DNA of 18,066 nt, from the NCBI GenBank assembly GCA_023399455.1, contig JAEWPN010000083.1:1-18066 (forward strand), written 5' to 3'. Positions within the stretch are counted from its first letter, which is position 1, and every line of letters begins with the position of its first letter. Below, one piece after another: positions 6,918 to 13,794 of this stretch. Position numbers and translations under genes: made by a program. The notes below the pieces were generated by a model. It was not told where the DNA came from and ran no database searches. It saw only the letters and a program-made list of their open reading frames with translations. The stretch is from Bacillota bacterium. GTDB taxonomy: Bacteria; Bacillota; Clostridia; Lachnospirales; Lachnospiraceae.

Positions 6918-7661
6918 TTACTTTTTACTTGAATACCAAGTTGTTATGAAATCATTTATCTCATTTGCAGGCATTACCAAAGAATATCTGAAATTATCAA
7001 AGATATCACGACCACCGCCTAAAACAATCCCCGCTATTTCTAATTGCTTATTTAATAAAACACTTCCACTACTACCAAAATTATCATAGGCGGATGTTCT
7101 GATTACTAATCGCTGATTCTCTCCGTTTGCATCGCCAAATTTGACTGGTTTTTTTGAAATAATCGTACCATAAGTGATTTCATTTCTTCCTTCATTCAAT
7201 GGACTGCTAAAAATCGCAACTTGATCTTTAAAAGCCGGGGTGTTTGAGGCAATATTTAATATTCCCAAAGAATCACTGCAACTAAATTTAAGGATAGCAA
7301 GATCATACTCCTCATCAGAATAAACCACTTCTGCTATAGGTAAAGTCTTATAATAGTCTCTTAACCCTATATGTTGTTCCTGCTGTGCAATGCGTTCATT
7401 ATATGTTAAATCATCATAAGAGAGAACATATAAGTGTGCCGGCTTGTTGTCTACGGCGTGCAGAGCCGTAAGTGCATAATATACTCCATCGGCCTCAGAA
7501 AAAACCACGCCACCAAATCCAGCTCCATAGCTAAATGATTCGGCGTTTCCTGATATTGTTGCAGTTTCACTAACAATATACAAGGTTGAGGATTTCACCT
7601 CATGATTAATTATTTCTTCGAAATCTATATTCTTTCTTGTACGACATATGTAATCATACAA
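6918..7661 (-). CDS. Trypsin-like serine protease, probably membrane-anchored; true start uncertain
   Basis: The 247 residues from a TTG contain a chymotrypsin-fold catalytic triad: His68 in ALTALHAVD, Asp120 in EEYDLAILKF and Ser198 in FGSSGSVLL, which replaces the usual GNSGG. The C-terminal GIVLGGGR strand is typical of S1 or HtrA-like domains, and no PDZ domain follows. The TTG at 7661 has no SD. The same frame stays open to 7745 and there encodes a basic start plus a hydrophobic helix (SKKTISIVISS, then VVCISIIGSS), an apparent N-terminal membrane anchor. No ATG, GTG or TTG precedes that helix before an in-frame TAA at 7746-7748. The real gene therefore probably starts further up and is frameshifted, or uses an unusual start. 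Confidence 0.82.
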   Translation of the reverse strand: MYDYICRTRKNIDFEEIINHEVKSSTLYIVSETATISGNAESFSYGAGFGGVVFSEADGVYYALTALHAVDNKPAHLYVLSYDDLTYNERIAQQEQHIGLRDYYKTLPIAEVVYSDEEYDLAILKFSCSDSLGILNIASNTPAFKDQVAIFSSPLNEGRNEITYGTIISKKPVKFGDANGENQRLVIRTSAYDNFGSSGSVLLNKQLEIAGIVLGGGRDIFDNFRYSLVMPANEINDFITTWYSSKK

Positions 7662-7776
7662 AAAAGAACTTCCTATAATGGAGATACATACAACAGAACT
7701 AATTACAATGCTTATTGTCTTTTTGCTTTTCCTTGATAATCTTTTTTACACAGCTACTTTCGCTCCCTCTTTGCAT
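7662..7776 (-). pseudogene. Frame-broken 5' part of the protease gene (membrane anchor)
   Basis: From an ATG at 7776 the minus strand reads MQRGSESSCVKK and then goes out of frame at an A6 run (7742-7747). With one A fewer, the reading continues as VKRLSRKSKKTIS and the transmembrane helix, straight into the protease frame. A GAGGGAG lies at about 7763-7769, but no in-frame start follows it. Either the gene is frameshifted at a homopolymer (mutation, phase variation or sequencing error), or translation starts at a non-standard codon. TATAAT at 7796-7791 could be the -10. Confidence 0.45.
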
Positions 7777-7823
7777 TGCATATTATCCGCATTATATAAA
7801 TAATCAGCAGCTTGCCTTTTGCC

Positions 7824-7857
7824 GCCGGTGAGAAGACTTGAACTCGTACGATGTTGC
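7824..7857 (-). repeat. 34-bp copy of the 3' part of the tRNA-Leu gene
   Basis: Matches 9214-9247 at 32 of 34 bases in the same orientation. It covers the end of the variable arm, the T arm (ACTTGAACTCGT on the plus strand) and most of the acceptor 3' strand. The two changes break the T stem, and the 5' half of the tRNA is absent, so it is not a functional tRNA. It forms a direct repeat with the intact tRNA, with 1,390 bp between the starts of the two copies. Confidence 0.9.
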
Positions 7858-7892
7858 TTCCAGCATTACATCAACGCTGCAATAATCAACAT
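7858..7892 (-). pseudogene. Remnant of a second copy of the small HTH gene
   Basis: Eleven bases after the DUF2975 stop, with the same TGAGGTG stop/SD overlap as the intact HTH gene at 8402-8608. An ATG starts a sequence matching the first 36 bases of that gene at 26 of 35 aligned positions plus one gap. The residues M-x-I-I and, after a one-base deletion, VDVML are recognisable. Homology ends exactly where the tRNA-Leu 3' fragment begins. Confidence 0.7.
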
Positions 7893-7902
7893 ATTATTCA
7901 CC

Positions 7903-8391
7903 TCAAATTGTCAAATCGTTTTCAGATTTTGCAGCAATAGCATCACTCAAAAGATGCTTTAGAAGAGAAGCAAACACAGCAATTATAAACGCAACACCAG
8001 CCGGAATCAGCCCCAAAAACACCATTCCCGGATTACCATCACTCCGCCCCAGCATCCAAAAGAAAGGTGCACCGCCCGCTATACAAATGATAAAATCCGC
8101 GATGGCACAATGCGCTACGGTCTTTAGTGCCTTAACTGACAATTCTGTGAAAGCACGGTTGGTATCAATATAATCTAACAGTTTTAGAGTCTGACGTAGC
8201 GCGATGAAGTAGGGTATCGCAGCTATATAGGTTCCGATGATAAGGATAACCAACACATAGTCCACATGATATGCTGTAGCAGACTTACCTTCTGTGAATG
8301 TTATCCATGCCATAACGCTGCATATAGCAATCATAATAATTCCTGCAATGATGACAGAACACCGCATGATGATGGTTGAACCTCGCTTCAT
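7903..8391 (-). CDS. DUF2975 family membrane protein, copy 2
   Basis: 162 residues with four predicted membrane helices: about 6-28, 42-64 (ILIIGTYIAAIPYF), 93-115 (IADFIICIAGGAPFF) and 125-148 (FLGLIPAGVAFIIAVFASLL). Between helices 2 and 3 is the DUF2975 hallmark LKLLDYIDTNRAFTELSVKALK, and it ends AKSENDLTI. The paralogue at 8619-9101 ends with the same SENDLTI and shares the hallmark. DUF2975 proteins typically sit beside a small HTH regulator and are thought to be membrane partners or sensors for it; the exact role is not known to me. GAGGTG overlapping the upstream HTH stop codon lies 6 bases before this ATG, indicating coupled translation. A GTG three codons earlier is inside that SD and is rejected. 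Confidence 0.87.
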   Translation of the reverse strand: MKRGSTIIMRCSVIIAGIIMIAICSVMAWITFTEGKSATAYHVDYVLVILIIGTYIAAIPYFIALRQTLKLLDYIDTNRAFTELSVKALKTVAHCAIADFIICIAGGAPFFWMLGRSDGNPGMVFLGLIPAGVAFIIAVFASLLKHLLSDAIAAKSENDLTI

Positions 8392-8401
8392 AAAAAGCAC
8401 C

Positions 8402-8608
8402 TCAATCTTTCTTATATTCTAAAATATCGCCGGGTTGACAATCTAATTCTCTGCAAATAGCTTCCAAAGTTGAAAATCGGATTGCTCTTGCTTTTCCGTT
8501 TTTCAATATCGAAAGGTTAGCCATTGTTATTCCAACGCCCTCTGAAAGCTCTGTGACACTCATTTTTCTTTTTGCCAACATAACATCAACATTAACTATA
8601 ATCGCCAT
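8402..8608 (-). CDS. Small Cro/CI-type HTH regulator (YozG-like)
   Basis: 68 residues forming almost only a helix-turn-helix: MAKRK-type helix 1 (LAKRKMSVTELSEGVGIT), recognition helix MANLSILKNGKARAIRF, then LEAICRELDCQPGDILEY. This is the standard partner of DUF2975 membrane proteins. The SD GAGGTG overlaps the TGA of the preceding DUF2975 gene, with the ATG 11 bases beyond, and the next DUF2975 ATG is 11 bases after this gene's stop. The three genes are thus tightly coupled. A GTG three codons upstream is in frame but is part of the SD. It likely represses or activates its own operon. Confidence 0.92.
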   Translation of the reverse strand: MAIIVNVDVMLAKRKMSVTELSEGVGITMANLSILKNGKARAIRFSTLEAICRELDCQPGDILEYKKD

Positions 8609-8618
8609 ATTTTTCACC

Positions 8619-9101
8619 TCAAATCGTCAAATCGTTTTCCGATTTGACGTTAATGGCATCTTGCAAAAGACGCTTTAAGACGGAGGCAAATACAGCGACC
8701 ACAAATGCGCCACCGGCTATTGCCATGCCGATAATTATAAGCCCCGGTGCATCATCCATTTCCGCCCAGTAGTATAAGAACGGCAGCCCGCCCAGCATAC
8801 ATACGGCAAAGGTTGCTATAGCGCAGATCATAATTTTTTTTAATGCCTCGACTGATAACTCCGAAAAAGCGCGGTTGGAATCAATGTAACTTAACAGCTT
8901 CATTGTTTGATAAAGCATGATATAAAAAGGTATCACGGTTAAGTATAAACCGCCTAACATTGCTCCCATTACAGCATGATGGTTCGGATTAGAATCCCAT
9001 GCCGTAGTTACCGCCCATGTTCCACCGTAGCATAGCGCTAGAATTGCAACCCCGGCAACAATGACGGCTAACCGCAAGATAATGATCGAACAGCGTTTCA
9101 T
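8619..9101 (-). CDS. DUF2975 family membrane protein, copy 1
   Basis: 160 residues with four hydrophobic helices and the DUF2975 segment MKLLSYIDSNRAFSELSVEA, ending NVKSENDLTI. It is a clear paralogue of the protein at 7903-8391: both start MKR.S.II and share the YID.NRAF.ELSV.ALK core. They are diverged in the loop after helix 1, so the duplication is old. The frame extends 15 codons upstream to a TTG, but that stretch overlaps the tRNA terminator. MKRCSIIILRL aligns with the paralogue's start, so the ATG at 9101 is used, although its SD (GGAAG) is weak. It is the first gene of the unit and reads into the HTH gene. Confidence 0.88.
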   Translation of the reverse strand: MKRCSIIILRLAVIVAGVAILALCYGGTWAVTTAWDSNPNHHAVMGAMLGGLYLTVIPFYIMLYQTMKLLSYIDSNRAFSELSVEALKKIMICAIATFAVCMLGGLPFLYYWAEMDDAPGLIIIGMAIAGGAFVVAVFASVLKRLLQDAINVKSENDLTI

Positions 9102-9143
9102 TTTACCGGCTTCCCGAAACGGACGATTTTTATCCAGGGACAG

Positions 9144-9171
9144 CAAAAAAGCCCAGTATTACTGGACTTTT
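9144..9171 (-). terminator. Rho-independent terminator of tRNA-Leu
   Basis: Minus-strand stem AAAAGTCCAGT-3-ACTGGGCTTTT (one G-U pair) followed by TTTTTTG. It ends the tRNA transcript 42 bases past the tRNA and also marks the limit of the DUF2975 unit. Confidence 0.88.
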
Positions 9172-9212
9172 CGGCTCGTCAACATTGTATCAATATTGAT
9201 GTTTTGATTTAC

Positions 9213-9295
9213 TGCCGGTGACGAGACTTGAACTCGTACGATGTTGCCATCGCCAGATTTTGAGTCTGGTGCGTCTGCCATTCCGCCACACCGGC
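9213..9295 (-). tRNA. tRNA-Leu (anticodon CAA)
   Basis: 83 bases. Acceptor stem GCCGGTG pairs with CACCGGC, followed by discriminator A. The anticodon stem CCAGA/TCTGG encloses the loop CTCAAAA, giving anticodon CAA, which reads UUG. It has the long variable arm of a class II tRNA and the T arm ACGAG-TTCAAGT-CTCGT. CCA is not encoded. Its 3' part is duplicated at 7824-7857. It has its own promoter and terminator. Confidence 0.96.
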
Positions 9296-9324
9296 ATGCC
9301 GTCAATATTTAACAGCCGAAATTT

Positions 9325-9353
9325 ATAATACCACACTCGGCCTTTATTGACAA
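9325..9353 (-). promoter_or_regulatory. Promoter of tRNA-Leu
   Basis: Minus-strand TTGTCA (9353-9348), a 17-base spacer and TATTAT (9330-9325), about 30 bases before the tRNA 5' end. It fits entirely in the gap after lysA. Confidence 0.78.
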
Positions 9354-9362
9354 GCATATTTT

Positions 9363-10640
9363 TTAAAATTCTTCTTCTAATTTACTATAAATATCCAGTC
9401 CGTCAAAAGTCGCAAAATAATCCTTCGGAGTTTCCGCTCTTCTTATCAGTTCTGCATTTCCGTCCTCTTTTAACAGCAGCTCCGCCGACCTTAGCTTCCC
9501 GTTATAATTGTATCCCATCGCATATCCATGGGCTCCCGTATCATGTATGACTATATAATCTCCCATGTCAATCTTAGGAAGCATGCGGTCAATAGCAAAC
9601 TTATCGTTGTTTTCACACAGCGAGCCCGTTATGTCATATTTATAGTCACACGCCTCTTCCTCCTTGCCCAGAACGGTGATATGATGATAGGAACCATACA
9701 TAGCGGGTCTCATCAGGTTCACCGCACAAGCATCCACGCCGATGAATTCCTTATGGGTGTGCTTCTCATGAATAGCCTGCGTAACCAAAGCTCCATAAGG
9801 CCCCATCATAAAACGCCCCATTTCCGTATAAAGGGCTATGTCCCCCATACCTGCCGGAACGAGAACCTCTTCGTATACTTTGCGTACACCCTCACCGATT
9901 TCACGAATATCATTTTCTTCCTGATCCGGCTGATAAGGAATACCAACACCGCCCGACAGATTGATAAACTTAATGTCCGCTCCTGTCTCCTTTTCCAACT
10001 GAACTGCAATTTCAAATAACTGTTTCGCCAGTATCGGATAATATTCATTTGTTACCGTATTGCTTGCAAGAAACGCATGGATACCGAAGTTCTTTACTCC
10101 CTTTGCCTTCAATATCCGAAAACCTTCGAACATCTGCTCCGTTGTAAAACCATATTTCGAATCTCCAGGATTATCCATAATGCCATTGCTCATGACGAAC
10201 ACCCCTCCCGGATTGTAACGGCAGCTCATGGTCTCCGGCAGCTTGCCAATCGTCTCCTCCAGGAATTCGATATGTGTTATATCATCCAAATTAATAATAG
10301 CTCCCAGCTTCGCAGCATATTCATATTCCTCCGCAGGTGTATCGTTGGAAGAAAACATAATATCAGCTCCGGTCACGCCTATCGCTTTGCTTAGCATGAG
10401 TTCCGTCATAGAGGAACAGTCACATCCACATCCATACTCTCTCAATATCTGTATAAGATAAGGAGTAGGAGTAGCCTTTACCGCAAAATATTCCTTGAAC
10501 CCTTCATTCCACGCAAAAGCCTCTTTTACTGCCTGCGCATTTTCCCTTATTCCCTTTTCATCATAAATATGAAAAGGGGTAGGATATTCCTTTACAATTT
10601 CTTCTATCATTTCTTTTGTTACAAACGTTTTTTTACTCAT
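9363..10640 (-). CDS. lysA: Diaminopimelate decarboxylase
   Basis: 425-residue fold-type III PLP enzyme converting meso-diaminopimelate to L-lysine, the last step of lysine biosynthesis. PLP-binding Lys55 is in EYFAVKATPTP. The glycine-rich phosphate site is NLSGGVGIPYQP, followed by YTEMGRFMMGPYGAL. The C-terminal active-site segments GSLCENNDKF and HDTGAHGYAMGYNYN are present. Length is normal for the family. The frame extends nine codons upstream, but those codons contain the GGAGGAG, so the ATG at 10640 is taken. Its first eight bases overlap the end of the TrmB-type gene (ATGAGTAA), so the two are translationally coupled. A related PLP decarboxylase acting on another amino acid is possible but less likely. 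Confidence 0.92.
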   Translation of the reverse strand: MSKKTFVTKEMIEEIVKEYPTPFHIYDEKGIRENAQAVKEAFAWNEGFKEYFAVKATPTPYLIQILREYGCGCDCSSMTELMLSKAIGVTGADIMFSSNDTPAEEYEYAAKLGAIINLDDITHIEFLEETIGKLPETMSCRYNPGGVFVMSNGIMDNPGDSKYGFTTEQMFEGFRILKAKGVKNFGIHAFLASNTVTNEYYPILAKQLFEIAVQLEKETGADIKFINLSGGVGIPYQPDQEENDIREIGEGVRKVYEEVLVPAGMGDIALYTEMGRFMMGPYGALVTQAIHEKHTHKEFIGVDACAVNLMRPAMYGSYHHITVLGKEEEACDYKYDITGSLCENNDKFAIDRMLPKIDMGDYIVIHDTGAHGYAMGYNYNGKLRSAELLLKEDGNAELIRRAETPKDYFATFDGLDIYSKLEEEF

Positions 10641-11349
10641 CTTTCTTTTCTCCTCCGGTAAGTCCAATCAATTTTATTTCATTTCTAAGTGATTCCTTAA
10701 AAACATTTACAAAGTTCTTCTGGCCTGAATATAAACAGGTATCTGACTTCTCACCCTCGATGTCTCCTGTCAGTACAAAGAGGGAATCTATAATAAGGCG
10801 AATCTGGTTTTCCTTTTTATCCGTAAGATATTGTATCGCCTCTCCTATACCGACATCCTTATCGGTAATGAGTACAAGCTTAATTTTCCTATGGACAATT
10901 TCCAAAAGCTCCGGTTTAATACTCTGAATAAAGCTCTCCGGTGCGGATAGATAAATACGCTGCTTTGCATTTTGTAACATCGTAAGAATCTTATCCCGTA
11001 TATTTTTGGCCCCTTCAATCGTAATATATCCCTCTTCCGCAGCCGTAACCACCGGCATGTTTCTCATTAGGAATTCCTTGTCTCTCTTCATATTTCTTAT
11101 TTTATTTTCACAGAATTCTTCTATCGGAACAGCTACATATTTACTGGATGTGCCTTCTATGAGATAAGCTCCCCCTTTATCCACTAAACCGGACAACCCG
11201 CTATAGACATTGGATCTGGAAATCCCCGTCTGCTTCGCCACCTCATATCCGGTAAGATCACCACTTTTAAAAAGACACATGTAAATGCCGGCCTCTACTC
11301 TCGTCAACCCGAATAACATCATCCGTTCTAAAATACCCGTCTCATCCAT
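10633..11349 (-). CDS. TrmB family transcriptional regulator
   Basis: 238 residues. The N-terminal winged helix is TRVEAGIYMCLFKSGDLTGY, then EVAKQTGISRSNVYSGLSGL, then DKGGAYLIEGTSSKYVAVPI, the TrmB pattern. A coiled linker around 78-100 follows. The C-terminal half (about 105-238) has the phospholipase-D-like effector fold of the group (IRDKILTMLQNAKQRIYLSA, VLITDKDVG). The gene is the first of a two-gene operon with lysA, overlapping it by 8 bases. A perfect 26-bp palindrome covers the -10 of its promoter, so it very probably regulates itself and lysA. The ligand cannot be read from sequence; a lysine-pathway compound is only a guess from context. The SD is a moderate GGGGAAG. Confidence 0.9.
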   Translation of the reverse strand: MDETGILERMMLFGLTRVEAGIYMCLFKSGDLTGYEVAKQTGISRSNVYSGLSGLVDKGGAYLIEGTSSKYVAVPIEEFCENKIRNMKRDKEFLMRNMPVVTAAEEGYITIEGAKNIRDKILTMLQNAKQRIYLSAPESFIQSIKPELLEIVHRKIKLVLITDKDVGIGEAIQYLTDKKENQIRLIIDSLFVLTGDIEGEKSDTCLYSGQKNFVNVFKESLRNEIKLIGLTGGEKKDE

Positions 11350-11430
11350 TTTCTCTTCCCCTTATTGTATCCTCAGCACAGCTCAATATTACTCCACTAA
11401 TTTACTTTAATTCTTTCATGTACACTCGCC

Positions 11431-11456
11431 ATAGTATTCCTTTATAGGAATACTAT
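11431..11456. promoter_or_regulatory. Perfect 26-bp palindromic operator of the TrmB-lysA operon
   Basis: ATAGTATTCCT, four bases, then AGGAATACTAT, with no mismatch in 11-bp half-sites. It overlaps the -10 (11452-11457) and the expected start point, an arrangement typical of a repressor site. The adjacent TrmB-type protein is the obvious candidate binder. Confidence 0.8.
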
Positions 11457-11480
11457 ATATCCGTATATATTATTTGTCAA
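11452..11480 (-). promoter_or_regulatory. Promoter of the TrmB-lysA operon
   Basis: TTGACA (11480-11475), exactly 17 bases, then TATAGT (11457-11452). This is the best promoter in the window, with the palindrome on its -10. Confidence 0.85.
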
Positions 11481-11545
11481 TCACTATTCTAAAGTTGATA
11501 TTTTTTCTCAGTTTTCAACTTCCTCACTCGCCAATATATCCGAAT

Positions 11546-11584
11546 AAAAAAGACTCGAAGCCTTTTATAAGGCTCCGAGTCTTT
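11546..11584 (-). terminator. Rho-independent terminator after ung
   Basis: Minus-strand 16-bp stem with one mismatch (AAAGACTCGGAGCCTT against AAGGCTTCGAGTCTTT), followed by a T run (TTTTTTATTC). It lies 40 bases beyond the ung stop. Confidence 0.9.
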
Positions 11585-11624
11585 GCCACCACTTTATAAA
11601 TATTAATTTTTCATCACACATTTA

Positions 11625-12302
11625 TTATATATTTTCAATCTGCCAATCAATTGGCTCCATCCCGTTTTCCTTCAAAAATTCATTAGCCTGACTAAAATGC
11701 CTGCATCCAAAGAATCCACGATATGCCGACAGCGGACTAGGATGCGGCGCCTTAAGAATTAAATGCTTCGGATTGGTCAGCATGGGCGCCTTATTCTGGG
11801 CAGGTCTTCCCCACAAAAAGAAAACGATAGGTCTGTCCTGCGCGTTCACCGCCTCTATTACGGCATCCGTAAACTTTTCCCAGCCCTTTCCCTGATGAGA
11901 ATTCGCCTGATGTGCCCGAACGGTCAATACCGAATTCAAGAGCAGAACACCTTGTTCCGCCCACTTTTTCAAATACCCGTTATTCGGAACATAGCACCCC
12001 AAATCCTCATGAAGCTCCTGATAAATATTCTGCAATGAAGGCGGAATATCCTTCTGCTCCGGTAAAACAGAAAAGCTCAATCCATGTGCCTGACGCTCGT
12101 TATGATAAGGATCCTGTCCAAGAAGCACTACTTTAACATTCTGAAGCGGCGTAAAATGAAATGCGTTGAAAATATCTTCTGCCGGCGGATAAATGACCGT
12201 CTTACTATATTCGTTCTGCACGAATTGAAACAACTGTTTATAATAAGGCTTGGAAAACTCCGGTTTCAGAGAATCCAGCCAGTCATTCTGAATCATAGCC
12301 AT
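11625..12302 (-). CDS. ung: Uracil-DNA glycosylase, family 1
   Basis: 225 residues, the standard size. The enzyme removes uracil from DNA to start base-excision repair. The water-activating loop GQDPYH (62-67, Asp64) and the leucine-intercalation motif HPSPLSAYRGFFG (His187) are both intact. Other expected blocks are GLSFSV, GVLLLNSVLTV and FFLWGRPAQ. AAGGAG lies 12 bases before the first ATG; a second ATG two codons on is further away, so the first is kept. It is followed by its own terminator and lies 87 bases downstream of hisF. A short palindrome, AATGGCCATT (12345-12354), is in that gap, but no certain promoter was found. Confidence 0.98.
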   Translation of the reverse strand: MAMIQNDWLDSLKPEFSKPYYKQLFQFVQNEYSKTVIYPPAEDIFNAFHFTPLQNVKVVLLGQDPYHNERQAHGLSFSVLPEQKDIPPSLQNIYQELHEDLGCYVPNNGYLKKWAEQGVLLLNSVLTVRAHQANSHQGKGWEKFTDAVIEAVNAQDRPIVFFLWGRPAQNKAPMLTNPKHLILKAPHPSPLSAYRGFFGCRHFSQANEFLKENGMEPIDWQIENI

Positions 12303-12389
12303 GTCTATAGACCGCTCCTTTACTACTGAAATATTTCAAAATGCAATGGCCATTATGCAAATGTTATTACACATTTAAATACAAAGCCA

Positions 12390-13151
12390 CTATAGCCTTA
12401 CCGATACACCTTTTTGCTGCAAATATTTCTTCACCTGCTCGATTTCCAGCTCTTTGTAATGAAACAGCGACGCCGCAAGAGCAGCCTCCGCTTTTCCTTT
12501 TGTCAGCGCTGCGTAAAAATCTTCTTCACATCCTGCTCCGCCGGAGGCGATGACCGGAATAGGAATACTATTTGCAATCGTACTCGTAAGCTCGATATCA
12601 TAGCCGTTCTTCGTTCCATCACAATCCATGCTCGTAAGCAATATCTCTCCTGCGCCTAATTCATACGCTTTCACCGCCCACTCCACCGCATCCATACCTA
12701 CGTCTATGCGACCGCCGTTTTTATATATATTCCATCCGGAACCGTCCGTCCGCCTTCTCGCATCGATGGCTACTACCACACATTGGCTTCCGAATTTATC
12801 CGCTGCCTCGCTGATAAGTGAAGGATTGTTTATTGCCGAAGAGTTAATAGATATCTTGTCCGCACCCTCTCTGAGAATAGCTTTGAAATCTTCCACCGTA
12901 CGAATGCCGCCGCCGACCGTAAAGGGAATAAATACACGTTCTGCGACCCTCCTCACCATATCCACGACGGTAGCTCTGGCATCGGAGGACGCTGTGATAT
13001 CCAAAAAAATCAATTCATCCGCCCCCGCCTTATCATAAGCTTCGCCAATTTCCACCGGATCACCCGCGTCCTTAAGGTTTACGAAATTGACCCCTTTTAC
13101 AACTCTTCCGTTATGCACATCCAAGCAAGGGATAATACGCTTTGTATACAT
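12390..13151 (-). CDS. hisF: Imidazole glycerol phosphate synthase, cyclase subunit
   Basis: 253-residue TIM-barrel that uses ammonia delivered by HisH to turn PRFAR into imidazole glycerol phosphate and AICAR, in histidine biosynthesis. Catalytic Asp11 is in [15 protein letters not shown] and Asp130 in VVVAIDARR. The phosphate sites [13 protein letters not shown] and [10 protein letters not shown] are present. The ATG directly follows the hisH stop codon with no gap, and the GGAGGGAG that serves it lies in the last codons of hisH, so the two subunits are made by coupled translation. No other histidine genes are in the window. Confidence 0.98.
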   Translation of the reverse strand: MYTKRIIPCLDVHNGRVVKGVNFVNLKDAGDPVEIGEAYDKAGADELIFLDITASSDARATVVDMVRRVAERVFIPFTVGGGIRTVEDFKAILREGADKISINSSAINNPSLISEAADKFGSQCVVVAIDARRRTDGSGWNIYKNGGRIDVGMDAVEWAVKAYELGAGEILLTSMDCDGTKNGYDIELTSTIANSIPIPVIASGGAGCEEDFYAALTKGKAEAALAASLFHYKELEIEQVKKYLQQKGVSVRL

Positions 13152-13772
13152 CTATTCTCCCTCCTTTTGAATATGTATGAAATTATTCAGAATATGCAGT
13201 CCTACATCCGAGCTCTTTTCCGGATGGAACTGACAAGCAAAAACATTGTCCTTCTGCACCGAAACGTGCAGCTGCTCACCGTATTCAGTTGTCGCCATAA
13301 CAATACTGTCGTCTTTTGCTCTTAAGTAATACGAATGCACAAAATATACATAGGAGTTCTCCGGTATTCCTTCGAAAAGTTTACCTTTGTTCGGATAGTT
13401 CAAGGAATTCCACCCTATTTGCGGAACTTTCAGACCTTCCTTTGGAGGAATCTTCACGATTTCTCCCTCCAAAATTCCGAGTCCGCTTATCCCTTCACTT
13501 TCCTCGCTTCTTTCAAATAATAACTGAAGTCCAAGACAAATGCCAAGAAAAGGAATCTTTTCCTCCACCGCTTCCTTTATCACTTCCTCCAGGCCATATC
13601 CGCGAATCCGCTTCATAGCCTCGCCAAAAGAACCGACTCCCGGCAAAATTATCCGGTCAGCCATAAGAATCCTGTCCCTCTCTCTGGTAACCACCGCATC
13701 TTCGCTTAGGGAGAAAAGCGCCTTCTCCACACTCTTAATATTACCTGCATCATAATCAATTATCGCTACCAT
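13152..13772 (-). CDS. hisH: Imidazole glycerol phosphate synthase, glutamine amidotransferase subunit
   Basis: 206-residue class I glutaminase that hydrolyses glutamine and channels ammonia into HisF. The nucleophile is Cys79 in FLGICLGLQLLF, and the His183 and Glu185 pair is in CQFHPEKSS. The oxyanion strand LPGVGSFGEAM is also typical. It immediately precedes hisF, with stop and start codons adjacent, giving equal subunit production. AGGAAGTG lies upstream of the ATG. It begins 22 bases after the large acidic membrane protein gene, so it could share its transcript. Confidence 0.98.
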   Translation of the reverse strand: MVAIIDYDAGNIKSVEKALFSLSEDAVVTRERDRILMADRIILPGVGSFGEAMKRIRGYGLEEVIKEAVEEKIPFLGICLGLQLLFERSEESEGISGLGILEGEIVKIPPKEGLKVPQIGWNSLNYPNKGKLFEGIPENSYVYFVHSYYLRAKDDSIVMATTEYGEQLHVSVQKDNVFACQFHPEKSSDVGLHILNNFIHIQKEGE

Positions 13773-13794
13773 ATTCTGTCACTTCCTATCGACA

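Noticed and set aside
7824..7857. A second functional tRNA-Leu
   Set aside because: Only the 3' half is present and its T stem is broken by two changes; D and anticodon arms are missing.
9528..10461. Plus-strand open frames of 77-163 codons inside lysA
   Set aside because: They are antisense to a complete lysA with all active-site motifs and have no initiation signals.
10640..11480. Lysine riboswitch or T-box upstream of lysA
   Set aside because: lysA overlaps the regulator gene, and the leader before that gene is too short and lacks such motifs.
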